Assembly (NCBI GenBank): GCA_034698045.1
Contig: JAQGAU010001208.1
Coordinates: 1-20,597, forward strand
Direction: 5' to 3'
From: Paramacrobiotus richtersi
Taxonomy: Eukaryota; Tardigrada; Eutardigrada; Parachela; Macrobiotidae
DNA: 20,597 nt
The notes under the pieces were generated by a model, which saw only the letters and a program-made list of their open reading frames with translations, was not told the origin of the DNA and did no database searches. Made by a program: the position numbers and the translations under genes. Every line of letters begins with the position of its first letter. Position 1 is the first letter of the stretch. This document shows positions 18,536 to 20,597 of the stretch, piece after piece.

Positions 18536-20597
18536 CTACACATTCACATTCTCAAACACTATATCAATGCAATCATCCAGCGGCAGCAGAACCATTTTAC
18601 TCAGCGGAAGCTGATCGAAATTTCGCAGGTCCAGATCGTTCCAAAAGCTTTCCAATGTGGCAAGCTCAGTAAAAGTATGCCTGTTCAAATACAGCAACAT
18701 GCAGTACAATTATAGGGCGACAGAAAGTTTTACAGATACTGTAGTCCAGAACGCACAATAATGAAACAGTAGGGGACACAAGGCACATAACATATATTTA
18801 TTATTGCAGTCTATGTATCGGTTAACAGAGTTTCAACTTTACCGAGAAGTCGCTACTGAATTATCCTTTCCCTTCGTTACGCAACCAGTTAGTAAATTTT
18901 TGCATACCGTCTTAAATATACCATAGTAGTGTACAGTAGCAGCATTATAGGAAATACCGTTTATCACTCACAACGTGCGCAGGCAGCATGACTTACCTCC
19001 GGAGAAACTGTCGGAATCGTTGCCATCCATCCGGGTACGGTAAAGTTTCCTCAAAGAACTGATGGCGCTCTTTGAAGCGAGCTTTAATCTCATCCACTGA
19101 AGGGAGCTGAGGCTCTAACGCCTTTACGTAGCACATTATGCTTTCCCTTTCACCCGCAGAACGATGGAACTGCAGTAAAGGGAATCTGACGGCGACAGCC
19201 CGGGGACTTGTAATCCGCCCGTGGATAATACCACAGTCGCATCCAGGAATCTCGACCACCGTATGGTTGGACAAAAAGAGCTTCTGACACATTGGCAACA
19301 GTCTGGATATATGGCGCAGTTTATGAGCCATGAAATCGTCTAGTTTCGAGGTCAGCGCTAACTCGAAGAGGAAACGACAGTTTTTTAGCATTATGGCCAG
19401 CAGTCCCACTTGTTTCAACGCCAGCAGGTTTCGCACGACTTCCGTTAGTCGGACATGGTCATCATAGTCATATGATTTGTCTTTGTCAACGTTTATGTTG
19501 TACAAACCCAACACCTTCGTTTTCTGACCGACCGCTCGGTCCAGCAGGGTCCCAATGTAGTGTCCTTTACTTGCATCGAAGAAAAAAGACGTTTTTTGGC
19601 CGAGTCTGGCCAAGTCAATGGCAGCCCAAGCAGGTTTGGTCCTTAGCAGTGAATGCCAAACTGAGCTGACCCTGCGGAAAACCAACTGTACACGTACTGT
19701 TTTTACAGTAAACGGCGCATTGTATGCGCAGAGATTGTATATGTAATGTTCTGCGAATAGTATTGCTTAAGCCGGATAATTTACCGTTTTGCTCTGAGCT
19801 GAGAATGAAAATCCAACGACAGCAAGACTTCGGACAAAAGTTCCCACGGAATTATGATGTCCAGCGGTTCGGCCTCCTCTGTAAGCCGGTGGGATATATT
19901 CACTTCGGCTGCATAAGAAAAGAAATGTAAAAATATAGATACAGATTTACAACTGGATTATCACGGCTGCAGAATGCAGCGAAAACTACGAACATACCTC
20001 TGATGGAAGAATCGTGCATAGTGACTTCCGGTGCTAACCCTTCTTTGTACCTTCCAAACCATTCTTCGACCTCCAAAGCGAATGCTTGCTGAGACAAAGC
20101 TGACCACTCTCGCTGACCCACTGCATTATCATTCACTCTCCAAAGATGCAAATCAAAAAGCAGGACCATGATGCTTGCCTTGCCGATGGCAACAAACGCC
20201 CGAGGATGCAAACCGACTGCATTCCGCCGAAATCTGGCTCGCTTCACGGCCATAGAAACCAGACTTCGTATTTCGCGTTGTGAAAATGTTCGATTTGTAT
20301 CGATTTTCTTCGTATACACAGTCTGCTTTAAGACGGGAATTTCATCGAGATTTCCGGTTTGTCTCAGTCGGCCAAACAACGGTGCCTCGTTAATCGGCAG
20401 CGACTGAACCACTTGCCAGTGATGCACAACTTGGATATCCTGGACATCGTTTCGACCCGCTTCTGTTGCATTTATGGTAACACAACACACGTAGAGATTT
20501 CCGTATGATGGACGATTCAAAAGCTGTGCTGCGCGAAAAATGAATGGTCCATCCAGTTCGTTGCGTAGAGCGACCTGCACGGACAAGGGCGGCGGAC
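18536..20597 (-). CDS. F-box protein, family copy 3 (5' end runs off the window)
   Basis: Exons on the minus strand are >20597-19998, 19878-19785, 19671-18997 and 18680-18536. The start and the first part of the N-terminal domain lie outside; the visible part begins just before VQVALRNELDGPFIF and runs through VHHWQVV and GQREWSALSQQ. The F-box is IPWELLSEVLLSLDFHSQLR, then VSSVWHSLL across the intron. The C-terminal domain has LLDRAV, LLALKQVGLL, a GCDCG cluster and PYPDGWQRFRQFLRR; the tail ends IVFENVNV. Introns of 119, 113 and 316 bp have clean GT-AG ends (AGAG|GTATGT...CTTACAG; CG|GTAAAT...TTCCGCAG; AG|GTAAGT...GAACAG), phases 1, 2, 2. This copy gives the clearest view of the family's splice sites and was used to interpret the others. 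It is closest to copy 2. The predicted role is SCF substrate receptor; the substrate is unknown. Confidence 0.87.

Overview
This is animal nuclear DNA: genes are split by spliceosomal introns, intergenic stretches are long and AT-rich, and one gene is a clear Evx/even-skipped homeobox gene. The species cannot be fixed from the sequence. The lineage-specific F-box family reminds me of families expanded in small ecdysozoans such as tardigrades, but that is an impression and not evidence. No rRNA, tRNA, CRISPR array, reverse transcriptase or transposase gene was seen.

Layout. On the minus strand lie three paralogous multi-exon genes. Copy 1 (2695 to beyond the left edge) is missing its last exon. 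Copy 2 (16400-13978) looks complete, and copy 3 (beyond the right edge to 18536) is missing its first part. Each joins a ~270-290-residue N-terminal domain, an F-box encoded across an intron, a ~220-residue C-terminal domain and a ~47-residue tail. Exon order and intron phases (1, 2, 2) agree in all copies wherever the exons fall inside the window. A fourth, isolated copy of the terminal exon lies at 13196-13037, still open and phase-compatible, so it may be an alternative last exon of copy 2 or the remnant of a lost copy. The DNA 3' of each terminal exon is also duplicated.

Between copies 1 and 2, on the plus strand, sits even-skipped (7543-9342, three coding exons, 222 residues). It has a TATA box at 7452 and about 4-5 kb of non-coding DNA on each side. 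Parts of these flanks are less AT-rich and carry clusters of homeodomain-type sites: Caudal/Cdx-like TTTATG upstream and TAATCC (K50 homeodomain type) downstream. They are plausible embryonic enhancers. No Hox gene is present within the window.

The remaining non-coding DNA holds an inverted-repeat element of about 225 bp (3237-3461), two possible short elements bounded by an ACCGAAGCGAAG-type motif (5061-5182 and 17051-17425), an AT-only low-complexity tract (6776-6935) and a few short hairpins.

Functionally, eve is a conserved developmental transcription factor embedded in a young, locally duplicating cluster of probable SCF ubiquitin-ligase substrate receptors. Nothing in the sequence suggests that the two act in one pathway.
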